Shown one piece after another: positions 1-24,000 of a stretch of DNA of 64,000 nt. Both the position numbers and the translations under genes were made by a program. The notes under the pieces were generated by a model that had not been told where the DNA came from, did no database searches, and saw only the letters and a program-made list of their open reading frames with translations. Source of the DNA: Vombatus ursinus (taxonomy: Eukaryota; Chordata; Mammalia; Diprotodontia; Vombatidae); assembly GCF_900497805.2 (NCBI RefSeq), contig NW_020954719.1, positions 7,159,729-7,223,728 of the forward strand, written 5' to 3'. Position 1 is the stretch's first letter, and every line of letters starts with the position of its first letter.

Positions 1-430
1 GCTGCTCCCCCACCCCCGAGTATGGTCTTCCTATGACACCATCCTGCCCCTTAGGGACAGGAAGGGGGATCCTGGTGTATTTATAGGGAGTGGGGTAGGA
101 TGGAGCTGGTAACAAGCACCATGTCTAAAGTTCCTGATTTCCCCCTTCCCACTGATGCTTTGGGAGGAAGAGTGGTGATGAGGAAATCTAGATATTTAAT
201 AAAGGGACAAGGTTAGGACATGGGGATAAACAGGGGCAAGGATGTACAGGACAAAGGTAGCTACACTTTCCTTTTCTAGTCTTTTCTCCCACTTTAGATT
301 TCAGAGATAAGGCTGGCATAACATATGAATTAGTTGGGGATAGGGGAGCAGATGGCATGCTAGAGTGAAAAATAGAGCACTATTTCCCATTGGCTGGGTA
401 CTTGGGGGAGGAAGACTTGTCTCAAAGAGG
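1..430 (+). repeat. PRPF40B: Diverged duplicate, left copy
   Basis: Positions about 20-430 match about 1475-1905 with many small differences. Shared landmarks in order are TATGGTCTTCCTAT, a (C)AGGGACA(A)G-AAGGGG block, GGTCCTGGTGT-TTTAT, GATGGAGCTGGT, TGTCTAAA, ACTTTCCTTT, GGCATAACAT and a GCTGGGTAC block. The left copy is cut by the window edge. Both lie in introns either side of exon 2. Confidence 0.7.
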
Positions 431-1307
431 ACATCTGAATGTCTTGGTGAAGTAATTAGGAGTGCCCTAACACCCTCCTAAATTATGAGTGGTCTGCCAA
501 GATCGAGAGTTCAGAAGGAAGAATTGGCAGGTGCTAGGGTTAAGGAGAAGGACCTGGGTGGATTCAGAAGAGATCACACAGTAGTATAACAGGAAAGTCT
601 AAACAGGAGACTCTTCAGATTTCTCAACAATTTAGTAGGTCCTTGCCTGAGACTGAACCCCGAGATGATGAGGAATCTTGAAAAATGGAAACCAGACTTT
701 GGACAAGGGGTAGACCAAAAGATGAAACTGGAGTGAAGATAATATTTTTAGTCTGGGCTATGCACTGTAGCTCCCCTAGGGAACTGGTCAGAGGAAAGCA
801 GTAGATTTAGTGGGAGGGTCTGCATTTTGATATCAGAAAACACTTTATGATACCGAGGGGTCAGTTTCTGAAAATGGGAACTTGGGCAGGATCAGGGGCT
901 TCATGGGCTGCCTGGACCCTCCAATTCTGCCCTTGAACTACATCAGCCCCTGACCTCAACTTCTTTCCCCCTCCTCCCATAAACAGGCCCTTAGGTGGAG
1001 GTGCAAGGCCTTGCAGCTATGTTCCCTTAGTTTATTAACCACCCCCTGTGGCTTTTGATGTGGTGGAAACTGCTGGTTTCAAAGTGGTATTGGAATAGCA
1101 CTTTCAGCATGGGTCTGAGAGAAATGAGGCTAGTTTGGAGGAAAGTATCACTGGAGATCAGCTTGGGGTAGGGAAGGATGTTTGACTTGGAGTCCATCCT
1201 CCCCAAATTATCATGTTACTCCATCTTCACCTCTTCTTTGCCTAATTGCTGAACCCCATCTCTGTACCTATCCTAGGTCCTATGACCATTTTTTTCTCCC
1301 TCAACAG
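431..1307 (+). other. PRPF40B: PRPF40B intron 1 (remainder)
   Basis: Unique-looking intron sequence up to the exon 2 acceptor. I see no coding signal, no CpG island and no promoter. Confidence 0.6.
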
Positions 1308-11973
<10,666 letters not shown>

Positions 11974-12545
11974 CCCCGATACTCGCCCTCCCCTTGTGGG
12001 ACTGTGTGAAGCCTGTGTTCCTAGTATCACCCTTGTAGCCAAGCTCCCCAGCCCAGGACTCCTTCCTCAGTCTGCTCAACGCCCATTGTCCCTAAGGCAT
12101 CCTGTTCCTGTTTGGCTAAACCCCTCCAAAGGCCAGCATCGGCACTATAAAGTTGCCCCAGCTGCTCTTCAGAGGCCCCCCCCATCATCTTGGACATCCG
12201 GTATGGTCCCTGGCATCACCCCTACTCCCTTGTCCAGGCCTGATGGGGTTAGGCAGCACCAACATGAGAGTGAGGAGGTATGGCAGGGGGAGTCGTGCCA
12301 CACTACTTGTCATTATGTCTTTCCCTAGGAAGGGTCATTGTGTGAGAGAACTGCAGTCTGCCAACGGGCACTGAGCCAGTTGGGAAGGGGGCAGGGGGAG
12401 GCCCTGCCACTCTAGGCCATTCAAAGTAGCTCTCTGCCCCTTACTCCTCCTACCCTGGCCCAATGGCGCTACCTCTTCCTCTCTCCAACCTGGGAACTCA
12501 GTGTTTTTTTTTTTTAATGATTAATAATGATAATATTTATAACAT
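11974..12545 (+). other. PRPF40B: PRPF40B 3' UTR (end approximate)
   Basis: No further reading frame of interest. An AT-rich end at 12508-12540 (T11, then TTAATAATGATAATATTTATAA) is the likeliest cleavage region, but I see no canonical AATAAA on the + strand. The end is therefore a guess. Confidence 0.45.
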
Positions 12546-13700
12546 GGCTACAGACTCCTGTCTTTAAATGGTTAAGGCGGGGTGGCAGGGCAGAGAAAGA
12601 CAGGGTTTGGTCAATAAGTCTAAAATGAGACCTATAGACTCAATGGATGCTACACCCTATAAAGCCAGCAGGGGGGAGTATTGCATCATGGATCAACCTA
12701 GCATGTGTTAACTTTGCATCTCAAACTCTATAGCCAGTCTCAGTCCAAGGCACCATTTGGAGTCTGCCATCCATAGCCTGTTCCTTGTTAAACAGCTCAT
12801 GCCTGTCACCACTTACTTTGTGTTCAACAGAAAGAAGCCTGTACTCCAAGGAATATAGGGGTATTGCCCCTAACACTACATCCGTGGGCCAACCCATGAC
12901 CCTGAGGGTAAAGAACTCAGACACACAGTGATGCTCTAAGCTTTTGTTGGCATTTGGGGAGCATATAGATAGATAGAGATATATACACATAGACACACAA
13001 GACAAGTAGGGATGGAATGCTTTCCATATACAAAACGGGATGGATAACCTACATTCCCTTCCAGGGGACAGAAAAGGGGAGGGAGCTAGAAGGACAAGGA
13101 GGAGATATTTGGCTCAAATAGAAAGCCCTAACCTGGCAAAGCAGTGCATAGGCTTTTCTGTTGTTTTCTTCCCTTAATACTTAGCGTACAGAGGCAGTAT
13201 GACAAGTCCTTTGTCTGACTGTCCTTTACTGGCTGTGTGACTGTGCCAAGTCATTTACCTGCCCAGGGCCTCGGGATGCTCAAGATTTTTAAGTTGCAAA
13301 ACTGGTGCTGATCTAAATTAGCAATTTCCTCACTAGAAAATAACAGGTTTGGTCCATTCCAATGCTTAGCCTGCTGCTGTAGATGCCCCCCTCTTTACCT
13401 TCAACAGGTCAGGCAATCCCAGTTATTTCCTCTTTCCCCAGCTCTGTCCTTGGTCTCCACTCAGAAGCCAGGCAGTGACCAGATATGGGCAGGTAGAAAA
13501 GCTTCCACCATCAATACTGACAAGCCTAGAAGTTAGCTTAACAGCCTACCCTGCTTATTAGCAGGGCAGGACCCCAGGCACTGGAGGAATATTTTCTCAT
13601 CCCCCAGTGTTCTGGCAGCCATCTAAGGGTCTAGAACAAAGTAACTCTAGGACTTTTCTCCCATCAGCTCATACTCTGGGTTTTGTCTCTGCCCCTCCTC
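12546..13700. other. Spacer between converging 3' ends
   Basis: No coding signal on either strand. It holds a short (TAGA)n/(TATA) run near 12964-12990 and a MIR-like SINE at about 13190-13345. It may be partly transcribed as a long 3' UTR of either gene. Confidence 0.5.
13190..13345 (+). mobile_element. Marsupial MIR-variant SINE
   Basis: GGCTGTGTGACTGTGCCAAG then CTCAAGATTTTTAAGTTGCA and an AATTTCCTCAC end, as in SINEs with a GTTGCA-GGTGCTGA 3' half. Confidence 0.5.
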
Positions 13701-14996
13701 CAGTTAGGATCTAGCCACTACCATTTATTCCTTCTCTTTTTCATGCCCTTGGGTTGAGGCCTAGGGCTCTGGGCCTAAGCTCTCAGGAAGTGCTGAAGCT
13801 GACATCTCCACCCTGATCCAGCTAGGGGCTGTGCCCACTCCAAACAAGGGGCTGAGCTGCCTTGAAGGGATTAAGAATGCCCTAGCAGGGCAGGTGGTTA
13901 GAGGCCTTAAGAGCAAAGTGCAGTAAAAGACAATGCATGGTTCCTGGGTCCTGGGCAGGGACTCAGCCTGGGGAATCTAATTCCCACAGAGAAGATGACT
14001 ACTGTCTCCCTTTCTGAACCAGAAGCCAATGGGAAGCCAGTCTCAAGGCCTGGGATGGGAACAGGAAGTGAGGGGATAAATGTGGCAGTCCCAGCTTGGG
14101 AGCCACTGCCAGTTCCAAGGCTCCGGATCAAACCCCTTCAACTTGTAGAGACGAGCTTGAGGGCCTGAAGTGCTTCCTTCTCCATGATTGGTGCCTCAGT
14201 GGGGACCTGGGGCTCGGGCCAGGGCATAGCTCCAGGCCCAGTGGTGCATGCCTGTGGATGGAAAGAAGCACTTACCAAGCAGGGCATGGCAAAGGTGTGC
14301 CATCTTAAAAAGCATACATTTGGTCCCCACTCCCCTGCAGACAAGTCTCACTAGACCCTGTAGGGGTTTAAGCTGCTGTTGCCTCGCTAGGTAGACCAAC
14401 GGGCCAGGATGGACCAGCATTAGCTGGAAAAATTAGTATAGATACTACTGAGGAATTTAAATGGTTAAAGGACAGTGGAACTAGGGAGAATGGTTCTTGC
14501 CACTGGACAGAAACGAGAATAATTAAGAGACAGAATCAGCAAGGAAATCCCAGGCACAGAATAGCTGCCAGGAGGCATGATAGCAAGAATGCATCTGTTC
14601 TTCCAGCTGAAAGCTATTCTATTGTGTTAAACCATAGGTCCCTAACTTCCCTGTCCCCCCAATACAGTGCTTGCCTTTGACCACTAGGCCCCTCTGCCTC
14701 ACCAGTCCAAAGAAACTTCCTAATGTTGTCTCCTCTGACATAGCTCCAAAGCCCCAGCCTTTGAATCTAAGACCCTTTTTCCTCAGAATTTCAAAGAAGC
14801 CCAATCCCTAAGGAAACATGCAGGGGGAAAGTGGTGCCCAGAGCAAAGGGACATGCAAGGACAGAGAGGGATCTTAACAGTTAGGTTCTAATAGGAAATG
14901 GATCTGAGTCATGCAGCAGACATCTCCAGGGGATGGTCATGCAGAGTTGGGCAGCTTAGGTGCCCAGTACCTGTCAGGGGCTCCCAGCCTTGGGGG
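13701..14996 (-). other. FMNL3: FMNL3 3' UTR (end approximate)
   Basis: Follows the FMNL3 stop at 14997. The first canonical AATAAA on this strand is at 13724-13729, which would place cleavage near 13700. A longer form reaching the AT-rich block at 12.5 kb is possible. Confidence 0.45.
13724..13729 (-). promoter_or_regulatory. FMNL3: Candidate FMNL3 poly(A) signal
   Basis: TTTATT on the + strand is AATAAA on the - strand, about 1.27 kb beyond the FMNL3 stop codon. Confidence 0.45.
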
Positions 14997-15088
14997 CTAA
15001 CAGTTTGATTCATCATGATGGGCTGCATCGCAGAAGAAGCGTGAGCCCCGCTTGGCAGTGCGGGCTGTGAAGGGGACACTCTTCAGCA
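14997..15088 (-). CDS. FMNL3: FMNL3 exon 26, C-terminus and stop
   Basis: Coding part 92 nt. [20 protein letters not shown] then [10 protein letters not shown] and TAG (14997-14999). Acceptor CTGCAG. This is the classic FMNL3 tail after the DAD. Confidence 0.96.
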
Positions 15089-18000
15089 CTGCAGCCAGCA
15101 GAAGAGAGAGACACTGATCAGACCCCAAGTGAATGGGGATATAGGAGATGGGTAGAGGACGAACAACTGGGCAACTTGGCACAGCACAGTCGAGTTCAGT
15201 GCTGGCTCATGTAGTTCTGGGCTGTCAGCAGAGCCCTGGGCAGGAGACCTATGATGGAAAGGAGTCTCACCTGTGATAATATCTTCTATGGTGCCATCCT
15301 TGCCCTCATAGACAGGCCGGTGCTCCTTGGCCTGGCGCCGCCGAAGCTCTGCAATCAATTCTTGCTGCTGCCACTTGTTCCGCTGGGATGGAGTCTGGGA
15401 GGAGAAGGAAACGCATCATAACCATCATCCTGACCTGGCCTGGGTCAGTCTGAGAAGTAACCGGGACTCCCTTTTGTCCTTGTACTCTAGCCTCATGTGT
15501 CCACAGCAAGGCTCAGGAATCTCTTTAGCCCCTCCCCCTTTATCTAGTCCCTGCATGACCCAAGGCAGGTTACTTAAACCCTCTCTGGGCCTCATTTTTT
15601 TCACCTGAAGAATGAGAAGGTTGAATGAGAGGTCCCTTGTAGCTCCAGCTCTATGAGCCCTTTCCCTCACTGGGCTTTAATCCCCTAGACTACCTGGGGG
15701 CCCACTCTACCATCCTGGTCTTGACCATCCACCTTTACTTTTCCCCTGGCTCTCAGTTCCACACTATTTCTGACACTTTATTCCTCCCTTCCTCCCTTAA
15801 ACAAACACCACCCTCCACACACACTTCTCTGCCCCACCCACCTTGGCATCCAGTTTCTTAGCCTCCTGAGCCAGCAGCTTCTCCCGCATTACTTCTTCCT
15901 GCTTTTTTCGTGCCTCATTTTCCAGCTCTGCTTCCTGGGAACCAATGGGATTCAGGTACGGGGGTGAGGCGAACCGAAGCAGGGAGGGCTGGGGTGGAGG
16001 CTGCGGGTGATGCTGACTGGACCATATTAACCCCAGGTGGCCACCCACTAAGGGGCATTTCCTGCCCCAGACAATTACAGGAAGGGCTTGGGTCCCCACC
16101 CTGCCCACCACTCCCTAGCCAAGGGGCCTTTCAACAGTATGGAACTCCCACCTCCAACCCCACTGGTGAAGAAGGAGCTAAAGCTGAAGCACAGCACCCC
16201 TGCCCCTCAAACTGGGGCTTCCCTCTCACTAATGAGCCTTCTTACTCCATACCTTGTAAGAGCGGATAAACCGAACAAATACTGGAAAGAATACAGAAGG
16301 AGGAGTTGTCTTGGGGCTTTCACCAAAGTATCGTACAACTGCATTGTAAGCCTCCTGGAGAAAGGAAGAGGACAAAAGGGGTCGGCATGGAGTGGGCAGC
16401 AAGGAGGTCAACTCAAACACAGGAGAACCAAAATCTCAAGACGTGGGAAGCAGTACACTCTAACCCACTGTGAGTCATAACAGAATAGAGGAATCCCATT
16501 ACGGCTGCTAGGAAGACTTAAGTTCAAATCTAGCTTCAAACAACTTACTAGCTCAGTGACTCTGGGCAAGTCATTTAACCTATTTGCTTCGGTTTCTTCA
16601 TCTGTAAAATGGGGATAATAATAGCACCCACCTCCCAGGATTGAGCATCAAATAAGATAAGTGCTTAGCACAGTGCCTGGGACATACTAAGTGCTATATA
16701 AATGTTAGCTATTGTTATCATCCTTACTTTGTATTTTTGTGTCTGCCCTGCAAGAATAGGCCCTGTATTTGGATAGCACACTTTGTAGAGTTCTACCCAC
16801 CACACCCATCAGCCCCACTCCCAACAAAATAAAAGAAAAAAAATTGCACACAAGTGTTTGATAAATGCTTTTTGATGATGGTGGTGAGGAAACTCATCAG
16901 GAGCCAAATGGAGAAATGAATGCTTCTCCCCTCCACTGTCTGGTTTTCCTTGCCCAAGGCCCCACCTCTGCTGTCCTGGCATCTCGCTGGAGCTTGTCCA
17001 GCTTGCCCTCATTCGCATTGAGGAAGTTGCGGAGGACGCTGTTGTCATGAAGGCTGCATTCTCTCCGGATCAGCTCCATTCCTCGGCCCAGCTCCTTCAC
17101 ATCCAGCAACACGTTCTCTAAGGACACTGTGGACACCCGAGTCCCAGGCTGAGGACATACATGAGACCTAGCATTCCCGCCTCCCTGCCCAGCCCATTGC
17201 ACCTTGAGGGGAAAAGCTGTCTTTAAACAAAATTTGTTGCCTTCACTTTCCTCACCTTTCTTAGTCCTCTGCAATTTCATCCCCTGAAACTGCTCTCTCC
17301 AAAGTTACCTTAACTGCCAAACCGAATGGCCTTTTCTCAGTCCTCAGCCTTCGTGACTTCTCTGCAGCCTTGTACACTGTTCACCACCCTCTCTTCCTCA
17401 ATACTCTCTCTTTTCTGAATTTTCATGGCACTGCTTTTTCTGGGTTCTCACCTATATCTTACACCTGATAACTGTGAATATGACCCCAGACTCTGGCCTG
17501 GGCCCTCTTCCCTTCTCTCTCTATGCTCTCACTGAGCGACTTCATCAGCTCCCATGGGTTTAATCATCATCCACATGCAAATAACCCCATAGTCTCCCTC
17601 CTGATTTCTAGCTTCTAGCTCTTTCACCCAAACTAGCACAATAGCCCCCTACTCAGTGCCCCTCCCTCAAGGCTAGAGGAAAGGCCACTTTAGTGGGTTT
17701 AGAACTAATTCCACAAGTAGGTCCCTCTCCTGTAACGTTTTTAACAATACTCTGGGTAAAGACAAGTATGGCACGCCTATCTGCAGATGACATTGAGCGA
17801 GGAAGGACAAGTTATAGATGAGAAAGTCAGGACTCAAAAAGAACTCAGAGGCCTAGAACACTGGACCAAAACAAATAAGGTAAAATGTAATAGCTATAAA
17901 TTATGGCAAAATCTTACAGTTGAGTTTTTTAAAAAATCAAGTTCTCAGAAACAAGGAGGGGAAAGGTTTTTAAGTGGATTGACTATAAAACTCAAAATGA

Positions 18001-21000
18001 ATCCACAGAGAGATAAAACAGCCCCCAAAAAGTCTCTGTGCTCAAGCTACATTAAAAGAAGAAGGGTGTCCAGAACAAGGAAAGAAATCAGCCTGCTATA
18101 CTTTGACCACATCTGGAGTGTCTGGGGCACTATATTTATTTTAAAAGAACATCAGCAAGTACAAATGTTGAATTAGCTTGATGATGGGGCATGAGATAAT
18201 GCCATATAAAGATGTATTGATCTAAAGATCAATAACTACAGGACTCTTTCCTGATTACACACACACACACACGCACACATTTCATTTTGCACATACTTAG
18301 ATATGTACATGCTGTCTCCTCAATAGTGTAAGCTCTTCTGAGGACAAGAAATGTTTCATTTGTCTTTGTCTTTGTACCCCCAACTTCCAGTAGAGGGCCT
18401 GGCACAAGGTAGGTATTGATAAAGGCTTTGTTTGACTAACTGAAGAATCTAGCCAGAGGAAGCAGTGAGGCATCAGTCCGGGGCTTCCCAGGCTTCTATT
18501 CATCCTAGACCCTGACCTCTGCAGACAGATCTGGGAACCACCATTCACTGGTCACTCAGAAAGCCAAGGCACCAGGCTCTAACTGGGGACAAGTCTACCT
18601 ATTAAGCAAGAAATGATTTGGACAGTGACCTCATGCCCTAATCCCACCTACATTCTGAAAGAAGATCGCTTCTGAGGAAAAAATAGGATCATATCCTTAG
18701 AGATTTAGGTCTATTTTCCAATAAGGGAAGTGAGCCCAGGAAGTAAAATGACTTGCTCACGGTCACCGAGATGAGAAGTGGAAAAGGTAGGACGTGGACC
18801 CACACCCTCAGACTCCAAACCTAGTGCGCTTTCCAGGGGGTTCTGAGATAACTACCTCTGAGAGCACCCCTGCCTACTCTTCTGTCCAGGTCCATCTGAA
18901 CAGCAGGCAAGGAAAGACAGTTTTTAAAAATACCTTCCATTTGGAACAGCACCTGAAACTTTTCTAAAGCACTTTCATATATGTCGTTAGAAAAACAAAC
19001 CCTGAATCTACCAAACCAAGCCTAAAGGAGCAAGGAGTAAAAAGGCAGTTCTTTTCTCTGCGCCCCACTCCACAAAGCTAGGAAGGGCTGGGCCAGGGCC
19101 CTGTTCCTGGAGGAAGGCTCCCCCTTGGGCAGCCCCAGCCATGGCCCCCACGGAAAACTTTGAAGTAGTCAAAAGGAAAAGAAAAAAGAAAGAGAACAAA
19201 GGAGCTACAAGTGCCCCCTGCTCCCCCTCCTCACTTCCTGGGATTGTCCTGGGGCTGAGACAGCAAGGGAGGCGTCACACAGCTCAAGAGCCCCGGCCTC
19301 AGGGAAGCCTGGTTCTTCTCACCTGCCGCGGCCTTCTCCACGAAGTGCAGCTCATGCCAGAAGCCGGCCAATTCTGGGTACTTCTCTTTCACGGTCAATG
19401 CAATGAAGTGTAACAAGGTCAGCTTCCGGTCAGTAGATTTGGTGTCCAATAGCTATAGGTGGAGATGAGATAGGGGTGAAAGTCATGGTGTTGAGCACAG
19501 ATGGGAGCATATAGGCTTTCTTTGCTTGTTTGCTAATCACAGAACCCCCAACCTCCTCCCATCATGCATCCCCTGGAGCCTCCACCTACTCTAGCTCCAT
19601 CCTTACCAGGTCCAGGCTCTGCAGCTTGAAGCCGTACACCGCACCCCTCTTGCTGCTGTTCATGTAGTTGCCCAGAGCAAGGATTATCTGCCAAGAAGCC
19701 ACAGGGGAGACAGGAAGCCCTGCTCAGGTAGGCCTCTTCTACTTTACCCATAGCACCCTTGTGAACACCAGGTCCCACTTCCCCCCTGCCTGTCAGCCTG
19801 TGGGCCTCAGCCTACCTCAAGCATCTGCTTCAGCCTTTGAGAAGACTTGACGGAGGCGGACGCTGCGATGATGGCATTGAGTTGCTGGAAGGAAGGACGG
19901 AGCAGCTGAGTTAATTGTGGGGCTGGAGGGAAGGGGCTAGGTGGAATGACTGAGTGGACAGGCAGCAGAGGACACTCTGGGACGGCAACAGGGTTTGAAG
20001 ATGCTTAATGGGGGATGAGAGCAGAAGCTGGGAAGGAGCTGGTACCGGTGTGAGCATCTGCAGGTTGTCCTGGAAGTTGCCCAGGAAGGCCATGCCGGCC
20101 ATGCGCTGGGTCAGCCGCTCCACCTTGCTGAAGAGCAGCATGAAACGGTCCTCAGCCGCCAGTTCTTCCAGGGGCTGCCGTTCTCGCTCATACTGACGCA
20201 AGAGCTTCACCTCAGCCTCTGTTGGCAGGAAACGCATAAGACACTCCACAAAGTCCACGGGCAGCGTCTGCAGGTCAAACCTGAGGCCAGAGAAGAGGCG
20301 GTCTCAGGCCCCTTGGATCTATCCACCATTTTTACCACCTTCTCAGGTGGAATTTCCATCCGTCCCATTCCTCGTTCCCACCACACTTCACTGCCCCACT
20401 CCCCCACTCACCACAAGCCCGCAGGGAGAGAACAGTGAACCACAACTCTGGGAGGTAAATCCCACTGGGACATGGGCAAGGACCAGGGGCTGCAGTTCCC
20501 AAAGTAGCCACTCTGGGAGGCAGTAAAAATGCCTAAGGAGCAAGCTGAAGGAGGGAGGGTTTCCTGTCATCCTGGACTGGCTCTAACCTGCCCCACCTGA
20601 CTTAGCTCAGATGGGATGAGGAAGAGGACTTGGGGAGTGGAGTGGGGAGAGAGAAAAGGAGAAGAAGAGCCAAGGCAGCGTGGTGGCCTACGTATGGATT
20701 GCTCTGCAGATTTCCTCAGCTGAGCGGCCTGCCTTTCGTAGAGTAATCGCCAGGTTCTTGGCTCGATTGGCCTCCAGCAGAGTAACCTTGCTGGCTGCCT
20801 TTTGTGAGGTTTTGCTCTTGGAGCAGACAAGATCAAGAGCAGGACCCTGTGCCTTTGTCTTGAACAGTTCCTCAAACTTGTCCAGGTCCAGATCCTGGTG
20901 GAAACAAGGGAGATGCTATTTCCCCAAGATATCTGGCTCTCCTGGCTCCACCACTGCCCTCCCAGTTTCAACAAAGCTTTCGACTATCAGGCACCATTCC

Positions 21001-24000
21001 CAAGTGATGGTTATCTCCCAGCCCAATGGACAGAATGGATGGATGGGATTAGCTGAGGTAAGGTTAGTATTTTGGGGCCCTTAAAGCCTTCCCTCTGAAC
21101 CCAAACCCAGCCTCACTTCTAAGATCTTCTCATCATCAAGTTCACTGAAGACAGTGCCACTGATCTGGTTGGGCTTCAATGCTGTCCAATTAAATACAGG
21201 CAGACGGAACTTGGTCTTGATTGGTTTCTTGATTCGGATAGCTGAGATGGATGAGAAGCAGTGAAAGTCATTGGAGAAATTTAAAGCCATTTTTAGGGGC
21301 AGCTAGGTGGCTCGGTAGTTGGAATGTTGGGTCTGGAGTCAGGAAGACCCGAGTCCAAATCTGGCCTCAGACACTTACTAGCTGTGTGAACTTGGGCAAG
21401 TTTGCCTTAATCCACTGGAGAAGGAAATGGCAAACCACTCTAGTATCTTTGCCAAGAAAACCCTGTGGACAGTATGGCCCATGAGGTCAGAAAGAATTGG
21501 ACATGAATAAGCAACAAAGCCATTTTCCTACTGCCCCAAATTCTAGCCAACAAAGTCTCTATCTCCTTTCCCGTTCCACCACCAAAAGTCCTGATGGTTC
21601 TTACCTGACAAGCCCACAGTCAAGACCACAGAAGGAGCAGCTCCAGGGAGAGGTGGGGCAGGAGGACATTTTTCTAAGGGAAGAAAAGGAAGAAGAATAG
21701 AACGATGAGGAAAATGCCTTCCAGAGTTTCCCTCCTCCATAGCGCCTAACTCAGAAGATTTCTAGATAAACAGCCACTATAGCAACCCTCAGTTAACCCA
21801 CATTCTATTGATTCCCTCTAGGATAATGTGGAAGTTTTTCCTTGTCTCTAGCTTAAATTCTCCTTTCCCTCTTTTTCTGTCCATGGAGACAAGAGTGCTA
21901 ACAGGTTAGTTAATCTCTTTGACGACCTTAAACACAACCCTCATGTCCTCCACTCAGCTGTTTGGTTTCCAGTTCTTCAGCCTTTCCTCACAGCTCTATT
22001 ATCTAATGTATTAACCATTTTTGCAATGTCTACTTTGTTTAAAAAAGTAATGAATAATAGATCTCTATATGAATGAATAATAAATCTTCATTACTGACGT
22101 GGCTTCTGCCTTAGGTACTTCCCTAAACAATGGAACTCACTGCATCCCAAGGGCATAGTTACCTGGAAGTGGGGGTGCTGGAGGTGGAAGAGGTGGAGCT
22201 GGCGGTGGGGGTAGGGGCAGTGTCTCTTCCGGGGGTGAGGGTGGGACTGCTACGTCGAGGTCTGACGGGAACACACTCTCACTGAGTTCAGTAGGGCCCA
22301 CCCTGGTGAGATCACTGCCCATTGATTCCAAAGCCTGAGTATGTGGATCTAGGTGGCACCTATGCTGAAAGGCTTCCTCCTTCTCCTTGATAAGCCTCCT
22401 AAGAGTGTGTACCTGATGATTCGTGTTTTCATAGGTCTCCTGCATAGCAGACAAAGTTAATGAGGTGGGAGAGGTAGAGCTGAGAATGGGTAGGAGTTGC
22501 CCCTGGGACCTGCATTAGGGCAAGGTATGCCCCAGTTCAGGGATTTTCTACCTGAGAGATTCTTAATGAGTCTCTATCAGGGTGCTCAGAGGAGCAAAGC
22601 TACTGAAATGGGAATAGGAAAGGCCTAGAGCAGAGTAAGGGAGGTAAAGAGAACAAACATTACACTCTGAAAGAGTGGAGTTGACTTCATAGCTTTATGA
22701 AAATTAATACAAACTGAATCAGCATAAATAACACAGGTGGCAGAACAGAAGAGAGCCACTTTGAAATGGAATGGCAAGGCCACCTCCATCTATGACACGT
22801 GGACCCAGTGGCATCTACTACCCCAACCCATCAAACAGCTCTAGGCAGAACTCAGGGAGAATGAGGCCTACTGGAAAGAGCTCTAGGTTGAGAATCAGAC
22901 AACTTAATAACTGGGGTTCAACCCTACTTCCACCCCTGACTCATCATGTGAAAGAGTCACACAATGACCCACTCTGGGCCTTGACTTCCAACTGGAGGCT
23001 GGTTTTATTTCCCTTGGGGGAAAAAAAGAGAAATAAAAAGATTCAAAAGCTCTTTGGAAGTAAAAGCATTACCCACATGCAAAAGGATTCCTGGATCCTT
23101 CTGACTACTCCCTATACTAATCCCCAATACCTTGATATTTTCTAGCTCCTTCTCCCGCTGCAGCAGCTGCTTCTCCAACTCTGCTACACGCATCATGTTT
23201 TCATTTTCGAGATCCAACAACTTTTCAGATAACTAAAGAAGAAAAAAGTAGGAGACCCAACCCAATTCCTGCAGCTCTGGGGATTCAAAGGAACTTGAAT
23301 TGAAAAATACAACCCATAGCCTCTGTCATCCCCAAGCTAAAATTGAGCATTCAGTGCTGTTCACTCCCCCAAAACACAAGCATGAGAGAAAAGTCTTCAC
23401 AAGACTAAAGTCCTTGGACTTCCCAAAGGTCTCTCCTCATGGCCAACAGCCCTGACACAACTGTATGGGTCATCTTGGCATGACTGGTCATTTGCTTGCT
23501 GGAATTGAGCACCCTAACATACCGAAGGGCTGGTTCATTTCCATCATTGAGGTCATCTGTTGTGGTCTGAGACAGCTCCAGGAGGTTAAGCCTGGTCTCA
23601 GTTTTTTCTTGTGTAGAGGATGTCTGAGAGAGACCAGGCTATTCCCCAGGGCTCTGGTTCCAATATAAGATGGCTATAGGGTATATTTTACTCCAAAACT
23701 ACAAGTGGAGTTAGGAAGACCTGAGTTCAAATCCAGCCTCAGACACTTGACACTTACTAGCTGTGTGACCCTGGGCAAGTCACTTAACCCTGATTGCCTC
23801 ACTTAAAAAAAAAACACCAAAAATACTGAAATCCAAACCTTCCTCCACTTCGTCTCAGACAGCCAAAGGAAATGACACTTACTTGGGAAATGTGCTCCTC
23901 CAGCTCCTCCACCTTCTCCAGTGCCACATTCTTGGTTTCAGCATCCTCTAGCAGTCCACCAACATCAAAAACATTATCTAGGTATGCCTGAATCTGTACT

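Larger units (their letters stand above)
17127..19322 (-). other. FMNL3: FMNL3 intron 21
   Basis: 2.2 kb holding an L2 piece, a CR1/L3 piece, a (CA)n tract at 18256-18280 and a reverse MIR. The remainder shows nothing recognisable. Confidence 0.6.

Noticed and set aside
1-1307. PRPF40B exon 1 or promoter
   Set aside because: No CpG-rich block and no ATG with a suitable donor. The exon ending in ATG is taken to be outside the window.
19141-19413. 90-codon + frame with a Lys-rich start
   Set aside because: Antisense to FMNL3 exon 21 and its intron; no independent support.
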